The notes beneath the pieces are model-generated. The model ran no database searches. It worked only from the letters and a program-made list of their open reading frames with translations, and had not been told where the DNA came from. A stretch of 64,000 nt of DNA from Aplidium turbinatum (Eukaryota; Chordata; Ascidiacea; Aplousobranchia; Polyclinidae): assembly GCA_918807975.1 (NCBI GenBank), contig OU964923.1, positions 29,121,235 to 29,185,234 on the forward strand, written 5' to 3'. A program made the translations under genes and the position numbers. This document shows, one piece after another, positions 22,701-34,700 of the stretch. How positions within the stretch are numbered: position 1 is the stretch's first letter; each line of letters opens with the position of its first letter.

Positions 22701-25700
22701 GTTAAAACAACTTAGGCCTACTGAGAAATTACGGGTCAAAACAGGAATGTAATGTAAGCAAGCAAGTAGGTAGGTTGGTAATGCCGCTCCATGTAAAATG
22801 TAAACAATGACTTGGCTTCGTAGTGTGAAGTTTTTTTAGGCAAGCAGTGTTGAAGGCGTTTGTAAGCAATTGTGAGCACTTTAATTTATATTAGTTAAGT
22901 CTTGCATTTTGGGGCAAATCAGAAACTTCTCAGGCAATGAGCAGTGCAGCCTATGTATCTAAACAAACTCAAATATTTGGTCTCCGACCGTGATTGCTTG
23001 CATGATGTTGTACTCTGTATGTTATATGTAGTACATTACTTTGCCGATTATTCTTGTTGTAGGCTAGGCTATGTAGCGTAGACTGCGTAGTAATGTGTAG
23101 GCCTACATACAGTAGGCTATCAAGCTAAGGTAATTTTTACTTGACAATTTATACATTCTGTTGCGTAAGTATGTAATTATATATGTTTTGTAACTTGATG
23201 AGCAGTTTAGCAAAACATGCATCCAGGGGCCAATTGTGAGAGGCTTTTGAGTAGCCTACTGCTAATAATACTAGTAATGCTAACTATCCCTGAATGCTAA
23301 TAACAAAGAGTTGTGCAGTTCAGAATCTAAACTTGCTTGTGTCTGGCAGTTTTGTCTTCCATTAACCCACTTTTTAAAAATCTTATCAGAAAAAAGCATA
23401 GAGCTTACTGAGAGAATTATGGCATTAAAAGCAATATTAGTCTTATTCAAACGGAATTATTTTAAAAAGAGTGTTTTTTATAATGGATTTTTAGGGAGCG
23501 ACAGTTAGTATATTACTAGGAGCGACAGTTAGTATAATACTAGAATTTTCTTGATGGGCATATGCTACAGTTTCTTACACTACACTATTGTATTCAGGGA
23601 ATAACTTACGGTAATACTAATCTCCAAGTGAAATGGAGCATGATAATACAAATCCATGGCCCTACATGGAAAAGTATTTTAAGCTCTTCTTCGAAAGGCA
23701 AAAACTTATATTTTCAATGCCAGATGTGCCTTCCGGCCAAAAAGATAATTTCCTGTAACGAGAAATCGCGAAGTGGCTTGAAAAGTGTGTTGTTTCGAGT
23801 GGTTTATACCGTGTGAATGTTTGGCACCTAGCAAACAAAATGAGTATGCGCTAGAGTATGCGCTAACGCTGACGCCGCCAACTTTTTTTACAAGTTGCGT
23901 TGACGCATGCGGCGTATAGTTTTTCGAACGTTTGCGTTTGCGCTGACGGCGTCAATATTTTTTGTATGCGCGTACATCACTGCCTACTGTACTATTGTTA
24001 CTGATGCCATGCCGCACTGGATTTCACTTTTGGCCACATAAACCCGCCTTGTATCCTGAATTATATATTTTAAATACAGGGAGAGGGGGAGCACAACACT
24101 ATGTTTATTAACTGTTGTAATAAATAACTTTGCTACTGTCACTAGAATGTGGCTGTTAGATTGCGAAAAGTGAAAACATTGCGCAGAAGCATGGCTAAAG
24201 TCTACGATTTTGCTGCATTTGCAACCTTGTAATTTGTGCGCTTGCTCATTTTGTATTCGTTTTACAATTGATAGGAATAAACTTCTATATGATTCTATCC
24301 ATATTTTATTTTAAAGTATTGTAGGTTTAAGTATATAAAAATTAATGGAAAAATTATAAAACTTACGTTGCGTATAAGTAAAGAAAGTTCAATGAGCAAA
24401 ATAGAAAAACGTCTATATCATTACATTGGTAAGCAACTATTCATATTACACAGTCTGGTAGAAATGAATTAAATAAATTTTTCTGAAGCTATGGTTTTAA
24501 TACGTTACAAAATTCCTACTAGCCTTTATTAAGCAGAGACAAAAACATGCTCTTCAAATTTGGGTAGCCTTGTAAAAGGTTACAAATTGATTATCTTAAT
24601 TCTGCAGCAGTTTTGTGCTTTTGCATTCAGTATATTACTAAATTATATTGGTACGTTCGTCTGACTTTACACCGCAAATTGAAAAAAGCACCTTGCATAT
24701 TGCAGTGCTGATAAAAAAACGCATTTAATTTTCACATGCTTTTTCTTGAAGGGGCGGCAAAATCTGAATCCGCCCCGGGCGGCACATTCCCTTGCTACGC
24801 CACTGTGGCTTAGCCTATAAAAAGCTTTTAACGAGGTCCACTGCACCAACATCGCTCTTTTCAGGTTCATAGAGCTCTTAAAATAAAGTATCTTCAACCC
24901 CCCCAATGACATTCATTGATTTTTTGCTTTCTCTCTCTGATCCCTCGTTCTCGATACTGTTCACGATATGAGTGATCACCATTTTGCGAACTTCTTCCGC
25001 TTGTACTCCAGGTAGCCATTCCAACCAACGCGAAAGCCGGTAATTCGGTTAAGTCGCGTTGGCCAAAATACATTGTGAAACGAGATTTTCTATGAAAACA
25101 AAAAATGACGCGTAGCGCGTGACAAATAGACGCTTAAAATTGGCAAAATAGTTGACGGCGCTATCACTTCCGTCAACTAAAAAATAAATTGGCGGCGCTA
25201 GCCTCAGCGTCAACAAAAAGTTGACGCTGTCAACATACAACACTGCTACATTGTAAGGATTGGGGACATTTTAGAATAGCCGTTTTTGGAGGTTATTCCG
25301 GTATTAAATTGACGTTTTTGCGTCGTAGCCTACAGGGCTACAGGCGCTCTGTACTCTTTGTTGCACGGCTAAACTACCAACTTAATTATTTCGTTTTTTG
25401 TTTTTCAGACAGTTCTATTCGGACTTGTTTTTTTGGGTAGGTTGCAACAATGTCTGACACTACTCACACATTTTTATGGCAAACAAGGCAATTTATTTTC
25501 GGTTCGGAAGAAGAGACAATTCAAAATTGCTCGAAGGTTATTTCTGTTTTAAACAAGCTTAGACATTGTTCTCAACACTCTGTGCCAACGCATTGGTGGC
25601 TTGTAAAAACGTACAACCATTTGACTACAATGATAGTTCAGCGCAGAATGTGCAAATTGAGCGATTAACACTAGAACAGGGGTCACCAACTTTTTTTGCA

Positions 25701-28700
25701 TGCGGGCCACTTTGGCACTAAGGAGAGCTGTGGCGGGCCGCACTAATAAAATGTTAGGTAGGTTGACTCTTATGCAAGAAAAGAACGCATTTCGTACCCA
25801 GTATGCAGCGTTACATGTTGTTCATATTTATATTAGAATACCGTAGCAACAAAATTAATCGAACAACGCTACTGCAAGGCCAAGCTCCTTTTACAACACT
25901 TTTGACTTTTTTAACAATGCCCAATAAATAGAGGCCACTTGTTTTGTGCACTTATAGCGAGGAGAGCGGTTTCATCAGAATATTCATCGCCAAGCAAGAG
26001 TGGTGTTGTTACTTCGCTTCACAAAAGATATCTTGCAATTAACAGTTTCAGTAAACAAGGAAATGTTTGACACATCGCAATACAGGCAACAATAGTGACC
26101 TGCAAACATATCAGCGAAAAATGGCTCCAATAACAGCGAAAAAGAAACCAGGTACCATCTTCTCTCGTGTTGTCGCTATATGTCAGGGCATCCGTTGGTT
26201 AACCACTGCCTGGTGTCGTCATCGATGGAAACTAGGCCTTCCATACCATGAGGAGGTTTGTGTAGCCGGCAATCCTTGATAATGTGTGCTGCCGTCTGCA
26301 TTTCACCACACTCACAACCAGCACTCTCTGCCGACGAAAGCAAGTACCTCCACGTGGCCTCCCCCGCAAGTACCGACTTTGGGAAACTAAACTTGCTACA
26401 ACTGTGGCTATAAACTTATGCGGAAGAACAATCATCAGAATGGCACCCCCAGACCAAGCACAGCGCCCTTGTCAGGGCGAACAGCACCAGCTGTTGTAGG
26501 TCAAGGAGTGACCATTTTGCAACTAAATGTTGAAGGCACCACCAACGCTAAACTAGACATCATCACACCAGGTACAATGAAACAAACGCTTGTGGAAATC
26601 ACCAAAAAATTGTAATTTATGAACAGTCTTCCCTCTAAAAAAGCAATGAGTTGGTTTTTCATCCTTTTTGTGAGAATCTATAAAACCGTCTTTCTTTTAT
26701 TATAGACAACTGTCACTTGCGGTGCTCATCAGCGTGGCAAGAATTTGTTGATTAACAACATTTTGCAGTACTTGCTTCGGCAGTACATATACTATAATTG
26801 GAACGATACAGATTAGCATGGCTCCTGCGCAAGGATGACACGCAAAATCGTGAAGCGTTCCATATTTCTTTAAAAAAAAACATTTTGCAGTAGGCCTACT
26901 AAGCTAAATATTTTCATAATACAATCAGAAAAAGTCTTTAAATTTATATGTAATATATTGCCAATTTATTATAAATTGAGTTGGCACACCGACCAGTAGC
27001 GCACCCAGAAAAAAATTTAGGGGGGGGCTAATTCAGAAATGTCGGCCGAGTGATTTGCGATAATAGTGACAGTAGGCCAATGCCCATCAGTGCCGGTCTT
27101 TGGGGTGTGCAAACCGTGCGATCGCACAGGGTCCGCAAATTAGGGGGCCCGCAATCTACTCAGAAAATGCAGTAATTTTGTTATTTCCAATGGAAAAGTT
27201 CAACAAATGAATTCAACAAAGGAATTAACAACAAGAAAACATAGAGACTCAACGGGTGCAACCTATTTCATCCCCTGAACATTTCGTATCCTGAAAAGAT
27301 CGAGAAAAAAAACAACAGAGCCGAAGTCGCTGATCGGAGTTGCCGCAAACATTTCAAAACTTCTCTTGATCTTTTCAAGGGACGAATTAAGTCGAAATTT
27401 GATTTTGTTACTCCGATTTCAGGGTACGGAATCGGGGTAAGAATTTTTTAGGGGACGAAATAGGTTGCATCCAAATCAACATAGAGACATAGCTTTATAT
27501 TTCCGAAAAATGCTGAGGAAAGCATGATCTTATCCTTTTGCTATGCCACCGGACAGCACCATTTTACAGTAATATTCATACCCAAATTTTTGTTGAACAT
27601 GCTCTCAGAATGCCCCAAATTCGAAGTAATTTTTCAAAAATTTCTAGGGGAGGACCCCCAGACCCCCCGCCACAGGGTGGCCTTCGGCGATGACGCCGTC
27701 AGGATTCGCCCGCCGACCGTAAGACCACCCCCCTCCCTTTTCAAAATATCTAGCTTCGCTACTGAATTGGATCATTGTCATTGGGGCCAGCAAAGTATAT
27801 TCCGCACAGGGCCCGAAATACCCAAGACCGGCACTGTGCCCATCCCTTTGATTAATATTTAAAGGCACTCACGGCCCACTACCCACAGGTTTGCCGATAC
27901 ATCAGGATTCGTTCTCTCAAATCAGATTAGAAGTTGGCCTAGTGAACCCCACGCTATTAGAACCATCAACACTCTCATCCCTACGTCCACTCTCGCAATC
28001 TTCTATAGATCTCGACTTTTCGTCATCTAGGCCTATGACAAGATAAAATTAGCTTTCCGTTTGCCAACACAGATAAGTGCGAAACCAACAACTAGCACGA
28101 AAACAGTTTGAAACAAAACACTAATTTTGTAGACAGTAAATTTGATGTGGACGTTTTTCCTATTTACAAAACATTCAAAATTAGTTCGTATTTTCAATTA
28201 AAGTCCCAGACGCCTTCGTCTCTCTGCTCAAATGTCGTAGGCCTATACAGTTTTATATGTCCGTGTGATTCGGCATTGACGTATGACGCTATGGTACATC
28301 GGTATGTCCAGTTGTCCACCAGACATTTGACCACGAGAGTACGGGAGCATCTGAGCTTTAGGGAGTTAAAGAAAGGTGCCATCAAAGACCATATCATGGA
28401 GTGTTCTTTTTGCACAGATCAAAAATTCTCTGCTGACTTATTTATAATTTTACGCAAAGGAAAATCCCAATTTGACACCAAAATTCAGGAAGCACTGTTA
28501 ACGCTATACGCTACAACCCAAATTTAAACAAACAATTATTTGCTGGAGGCGCGTCCATTCTCCTCAACATTTACTTGATATATCACGTTCCCTGTGGTGC
28601 ACATGTTTTTGTAGTTAGCTATTTATGTAGTTGCCTTTTCCTAATGTAAATTTAAATTCAAGAAGTTGAAATTTATTGCATTATTAATTATTTTCTGATT

Positions 28701-31700
28701 CTTGATTAGGGCTTAAAATTAAGCCGAAAACGTTCGACTGTTAAAACCATTTGTACGGTAATTATGTAAAATATATTGTTATAATGCTCGGGCCTGTTGT
28801 ATTGTTGTGTCTTATTCATATCTAACCTGTAAGCAAAAGGTATAGCCTAGCCTACATAGGGAACATACAAAAACTCTATTTTTTGTGGCGAGTTTGGGGG
28901 GGGCTTGAGCCCCCTTAGCCCCATGCTGGGTGCGCTACTGCGTCACCGACCCATTTTGCCAACAAAAACTTGCATAAAGAGAACACTGCTCGTGAAACAC
29001 AATAACGGTGAAACTCGCACTAGTGTTTACATGACATTTGCAAACTTAAAATAAGCAACCCTATGCTCACAGACAATTTCAAAATTCAAAAACAGACGTT
29101 TTAATCAACCACTGGGACAGTGTGGCTGGACATCGCATTGGAATAACTTTAAGCAACCCCCACCTAGAACTATAATCTGATTGGTCGGTCTGTGGAATCG
29201 TATGCAATGCGAAAATATGCTTCCAGGAAAGTATTTTTTGCCTTCGTGCTCTTTAAACTCCCTCAAGAAAAGTATTTTTGGTTATACTTGTACGCTGATA
29301 CCTTCCGCGGGCCGCAGCGATACAGCGTGGCGGGCCGCCATTTGGTGACCCCTGCACTAGAATGTTGCGCTTTTCGGTTGAAACTTCCTGACAATTATTT
29401 TTTTCCTGTAGTCAACCTTACGTGTGATTTTTATTACTCGTCTATTACAAATAAAAAAGTTACACTTGAAACTACCTAGAACGACGAAGTGGATTTTTTG
29501 ACGCAGCATTATTTGGTAATGACGTAACAAGCACAAAGACAATGGAACTAACATAGGCTACATCTTTGCACTTTGCTTTGTGTGTGCGTTGCAACTAACT
29601 TTAACTCTGGTTTTGACACAGTAGGCTTCAGCAACGTCGTCAGTCAGTCACATGTGCTGTATTTTTCAAAAGCAAAAAATAGCAGAACATATTTCAATAC
29701 AGATTATTTTTTCAACCGACCATTAAGTGAGATGCTTGCTCCTGAACATTATTAACCAACATATCAATTTTGGGAAGGTTTGAAAATAGCTCACACACCA
29801 TCTTCCACTTCAAGTCGGTTCCGAGCCTTCGTTTTTACCTGCACTAAAGTGGAAAACCCTGCTTCACATAAATACGTAGGCCTACTGCTGAAAGGCAGCA
29901 GCACTTTTATGTATTCTTTACCAATACCCTGATAAGAAACACACACCCTTTCTCAAAACTCGCAGATTGATAAGGTCTCAAACATGTCTTTACAAATAGA
30001 GTCGTTTCTCAAGTCAATGAGCTCATCTTGTGAGTCATCAGAAACTTTTTCTATTGGTATTGCAAAAGGGTTTTTCACCAGCTCTAAACACTAAACAGCA
30101 GATATTTCAGGAAAGTAGTTTAAAAATTCTTTCCGGAGATTGACAAGATGTTGCAATATTTCAGACAATAAATTTATGTCCAAGTTATCTTCAATCACAG
30201 ATGGAAGGGTCAAACATTGCAAAATTTCCCTTTTCAGCTTTTCGTTTCCAGTTTTCAAGCTTTTGCAAAAACGCATTTAGAGCGTCGATAAAGTCAAGTA
30301 GTCTACAGCTTGACATTTAAGTGGTTCAATCGGTCAAATATATCAAGCTAGTATCTCTAAAGCAAGATTCCAATTCGTTCTTTCCCTGCATGTTCAGAAA
30401 TTCTTTTAATTCTTCCCGTAGTTCAAAAACTCTTGCTAAAATATTGCCCCTTTGACAGCCAACGAACCCTATGAGTAGGCTATATTAAAATAAATTTAGG
30501 TGTTGAGCATTCATATCTGAGCATAATTTTCTGAACAACCGTGTGTTTAATGCTCCATTCTTTACAAAGTTTACGGTCTTGATAATTGTGTTCAGAACCA
30601 ATGATAACTGCCACTTTGTAACTATAAACAGCAGCATGATTCATTGTTACTACAATCAAAACTACTAAACAAACACACAAGTGTAAAACTAACTAGCCTA
30701 TAATAGTGACAAAAATGAAACAAAATATTTAATAAATCTTTCAATTTTTTAAATATGTCTGTGGTCCACCATAAAATGCCTCTAGTCTATGGCCCGCTTG
30801 GCTGAGTAGCCGCTGGACTAGACATACCATAACCTGTGCTTTTAACACAAAGCAAACTATACTAGAACTCACCAATATCAAATATTTCAGTATTTTTCAA
30901 ATATTCAACGCAACGTTGGACCTTTTCTAAAGAAAAGCCACTTTCAAGAATCATGTCTAAGCATGTGGTAAAGTATGACAGCATCCCGATGTCGTCGTTC
31001 ACATTGGAAAGCCGAACAAGTATTTTCAACGCATCGATGCTTGGGCGTCCTCTGCCGCTGATTAAGTGTGTCTGAGCCAAGAGCGGAAGAACTGGAAATT
31101 GTTTCAATCAAAAGTGTGAAAAATTAAATTAAAAAAAAGTCAAATAACATTAAAAAAGTAAATGGGACTGGTACATAAAGTAGTATTGTTAATTGTTACC
31201 GTGATGTAATCTTAACAAGAAAACAAAATAATGTAAAATTAAACAAATTTTGAATTACACTGAAGCAACGGTATATTTATGCATAGGCTAATAGCTAGAC
31301 AATTAACCTAAGTTACTTCTACAGTATATCATGGGCAGAGGTAGGCATCCGTTACTTTAAATGCAGCGTCGTTATAGAGAACAGGTTCAGTGCCGGTCTT
31401 GGGGTATTTCGGGCCCTGTGCGCAATATGCTTTGCGGGCCCCAATGACAATGATCCAATTCAGTAGCGTAGCTAGGTCTTTTGAAAGGGGAGGGGGTGAT
31501 TTGACAGTCGGCGGGCGAAGCCTGACGGCGTGATCCGAAGGCGACATCCAGTAGCGGGGGGCCTCCCCCAGAAAATTTTGAAAAATTACTTTGAATTTGA
31601 GGCATTCTGAGAGCATGTTCAACAAAAATTTGGGTATGAATATTACTGCAAAATGGTGCTGTCCGGTGGCATAGCAAAAGGATAGGATCATGCTTTCTTC

Positions 31701-34700
31701 AGCATTTTTCGGAAATAAAGTTATGTCTCTATGTTGAGTCTGGATGCAACCTATTTCGTTCCCCCCCCCCTTTTTTTTCTTTTTTGTCCCCTGAACCTTT
31801 TTCGTCCCCTGAAATGATCGAGAGAAATTTTGAAATATTTGCGGCAACTCCAATCAGCGACTTCGGCTCTGTTGTTTTTTTTTCTCTATCTTTTCAGGGT
31901 ACGAAGTATTCAAGGGACAAAATAGGTTGCACCCGTTGAGTCTCTATGTTTTCTTGTTGCTAATTCCTTTGTTAGTATTTTTATAATGTTAGTTAGTATT
32001 CACTTGTTGAATTTTTCCATTGGAAATGACAAAATTACTGCATTTTCTGAGTAAATTTTGGGCCCCCTAATTTGCGGGCCCTGTGCGATCGCACGGTTTG
32101 CACACCCCAAAGACCGGCACTGACAGGTTCTTGGTGAAATTTATTGTTACAAATCTCTCAAAAACACGAGCATTTCAAAATACTATTCCTGCCCACCATA
32201 GCATCTTTTCACATGAATACAAACTAGATCCTTTGCTTGCCCCACTAGCCCTTTCTTTGCCCCCCTAGTTTGAAACTAGGTGGGCAATTTTTAAGACTTA
32301 ATTTTTGTTTAAGTTAGATCCAAGTTAAAGAATGAACAGCTGAAAGCTTCAGCATACATTTAGAACTTATGAGCCTACCTTTGACCTTACGGTATTTATA
32401 ATATCCTTCATGTTCCATTCAAGCAGATTAATTAGCAATTTGTGTTGTGAGTACCTCAAATTTTGTGTTTGATTCTAAATTAAGTTTCTTTCCTGATTTT
32501 CATCAAAATAAAATACCAGCTCTTTAGAATCATCTAATTCTGCGAAGATTTAACTTATTGTAATATCTTAGCAGTTGTGTTTCATAGATTATATAGTAGT
32601 TGTTTCTTTTTACTTTAGTACAAGAGACCTCTGCAACTAAAAGTTGCTAGATTAAATTTTATTACATTATTATTTATAAAATATTGTTGGCGAAGATGAA
32701 TATAGGAATCAATTATGGATCTCAATAGTTTAACCTAGGTCAGGGGCGGGCAACTTCTTTAGTCGGCGGGCCTGATACGGGAAAATAAAGTACTTGGCGG
32801 GCCGGATTCATGAATCGCTACATTAATTGCAAAACGGTTTACTATGCTTAGAAATGTTGTATGCCACAACAAAGCTGGCATGAGTAGGGCTGTTTTGGTT
32901 TTACAAATACATTCTGCGGGTTAACAAGTCTTCTGTCCACAGCTTTGTTGCTCTTGTTTGCCGTTCCGTTGCTGATAATTAAGTACTGCCACAACCTGCG
33001 TGTTTTGTCGCATAATGGCGTCAAATTGACGTCGTCAACGTACAACACTGCCAAGTGGTTTTCTAACCGAGATATCAGAGCTGGCAACTTACTCACAATC
33101 AAAGTGCTGCATGTCGTTACTTGCTGTTTGTTGTAAATCTGAATTTCTAAGCATAATTTCTATTATTGTATAACTTATCTTGTTTTTCATAAGCCTACAA
33201 AATGATTGATTGGCAAGGCTTGTTAAAGCATCTACGAAGTAGTCTAACGGCTATATGAGCTATAGCCAACTAGCTGCTTAATCACATAGCCTACCAATTA
33301 GTTTTATATCCAAATCTCCAAGAAAATCGGCAATGTTGTAAGCTCTGTGACCTGATTTCAAGGCCATCTCCAACTTTCCGTGACAAATCTTCAATGAACA
33401 GCAAACCTTGAATGAAATCATTATTAAAAATAGTCTTGTAAAACATGGCAGCTGAGCTTTCATGCAGCCTATTTAGCCTCGACTTGCAAGATTTATCTTT
33501 ACTGGAAAATGTGGTCGCCTACAACAAACTTTCTGCTGTCACCTTTGACGGGCCTGAAATCAAATAAAATACTAAGAACGACAATTCAATAGCAGATTTC
33601 AATGACAAAAAATTAGGCAGTAGGCTATGTCGTTATACAATATCCATAAGATGTTTCAGGTATCACATATAAAGAAAAAAACAGGTGCGAAACTCACCAA
33701 ATGCAAATGAGCAATGGTAAACAACTGCGAAGTCGTCAAGTTGTATGGAAGTTTCGTACACTTCATTATTGCTTTGTTCTCATATGTTGCACTTTTCACC
33801 AAGTCCCCAGTCAGGAGCTTGACCTGCATCATGTAGGTGTAGGAGGTTATCTGATCCTGGAGATCAAAATTTGCAACTTCGGCTCTGTTCAACTATGGAG
33901 AAAATAAATCATAATAAATCATACGTTTCCATGAAAATTCACAGCGGCGCTTGGCTTATTGTTTTGTTGGGATCTTCACATTAATTTTTCTTGATAAAAA
34001 ACAACAACTGTTTGTCATTGTATTTGAAGTAGCCTTATTTGATTTTTCATTTTTGGATCTTTTTTAACTAAGATGAAGTTTGATGAAATTACAAAGTTGG
34101 CGTGTTTAAATGAAAATGGGACTGATACTTTGGCCCAACAAAAAAACAAAAATTGTGACAAAAGTTATGATTAAGCCGACAACAATCCCACATGAAAGTT
34201 ATTCAGCTTTGTGTATTACGAACTACAATCTATGTGGTATTCGCATGCCGTCGTCATATTGTAAGTTTTTAACGTTGTAATAGGTAACTGATTAAGATCG
34301 ATTGAGATGTCTTGTCATGTTATAACATGCATACAGGCTAACCTACTGTATGCCTACATTTATTTATTTTTTTTATTTATTTGCGCCAGACTCAAGATGG
34401 TCCATATTACAGTCAAACATAAAAAGTTGAACATAAATTATACGCTACAAACGTTTTCGGCCATACACACGTTAGCCCTTATCAAGTAAAAAAAATATAA
34501 CTGCTTATCATATCTACAATGAAAGTGAATAACTGATCTAAACACTGAATTGAAAAACGAAATGCATAAAATGAAACGGCAGAGCAAAGGAAAAAGGCAT
34601 ATTACATGGCGTTTAAATTACGCGAGGCAAAGACGCATCATATGACGCATCAAGAAAAGACGTTGAACAACTAAGAAGCGCCTGAGGCAAACACCTGTGT

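Larger units (their letters stand above)
19973..24805. mobile_element. hAT element with transposase remnant
   Basis: Ends CAGTGGCGTAGCTAGGGG and the inverse CTTGCTACGCCACTG; both ends also carry CCGCCCCGGGCGGCAC. The exact 8-bp duplication TGGCTTAG is at 19965-19972 and 24806-24813. It carries a transposase remnant (20322-20895), a hairpin/direct-repeat insertion (21537-22081) and another element (22337-23982). Confidence 0.92.
19237..25245. mobile_element. hAT-like element enclosing other elements
   Basis: Outer ends CAGTGTTGTACGCGTCAA and the inverse TTGACGCTGTCAACATACAACACTG, with sub-terminal TTGACG(G/C)CG repeats near both ends. The flanks share CTACAT but not a clean 8-bp duplication, so the pairing of ends is inferred. 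It contains the MITE at 19385-19641 and the hAT at 19973-24805. A related end (GTCAACGTACAACACTG) lies at about 33035-33053. Confidence 0.68.
26994..28940. mobile_element. DNA element with 15-bp perfect inverted ends, carrying a Penelope-like fragment
   Basis: It starts and ends with CAGTAGCGCACCCAG (perfect inverted pair). The flanks share CACCGAC imperfectly. Inside are the 7-bp-TSD element (27088-27836) and a Penelope-like 3' part (27900-28830). Sequence near both ends is rich in G/C runs. Confidence 0.75.
25677..29354. mobile_element. hAT element enclosing LINE, U6 and Penelope-like fragments
   Basis: Ends CAGGGGTCACCAACTTTTTT and the inverse ATTTGGTGACCCCTG, each followed inward by GGCGGGCCGC. 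The exact 8-bp duplication CACTAGAA lies at 25669-25676 and 29355-29362. It holds a LINE 3' fragment, a U6 pseudogene and the element at 26994-28940. No hAT transposase of its own was recognised. Confidence 0.9.

Noticed and set aside
26768-26870. Functional U6 snRNA gene
   Set aside because: The ACAGAGA box is missing and it is followed by an A-run inside a transposon.
31329-31853. 174-codon minus-strand ORF
   Set aside because: It runs across the end of the 7-bp-TSD element; the homologous stretch at 27.5-27.9 kb is not conserved as protein.
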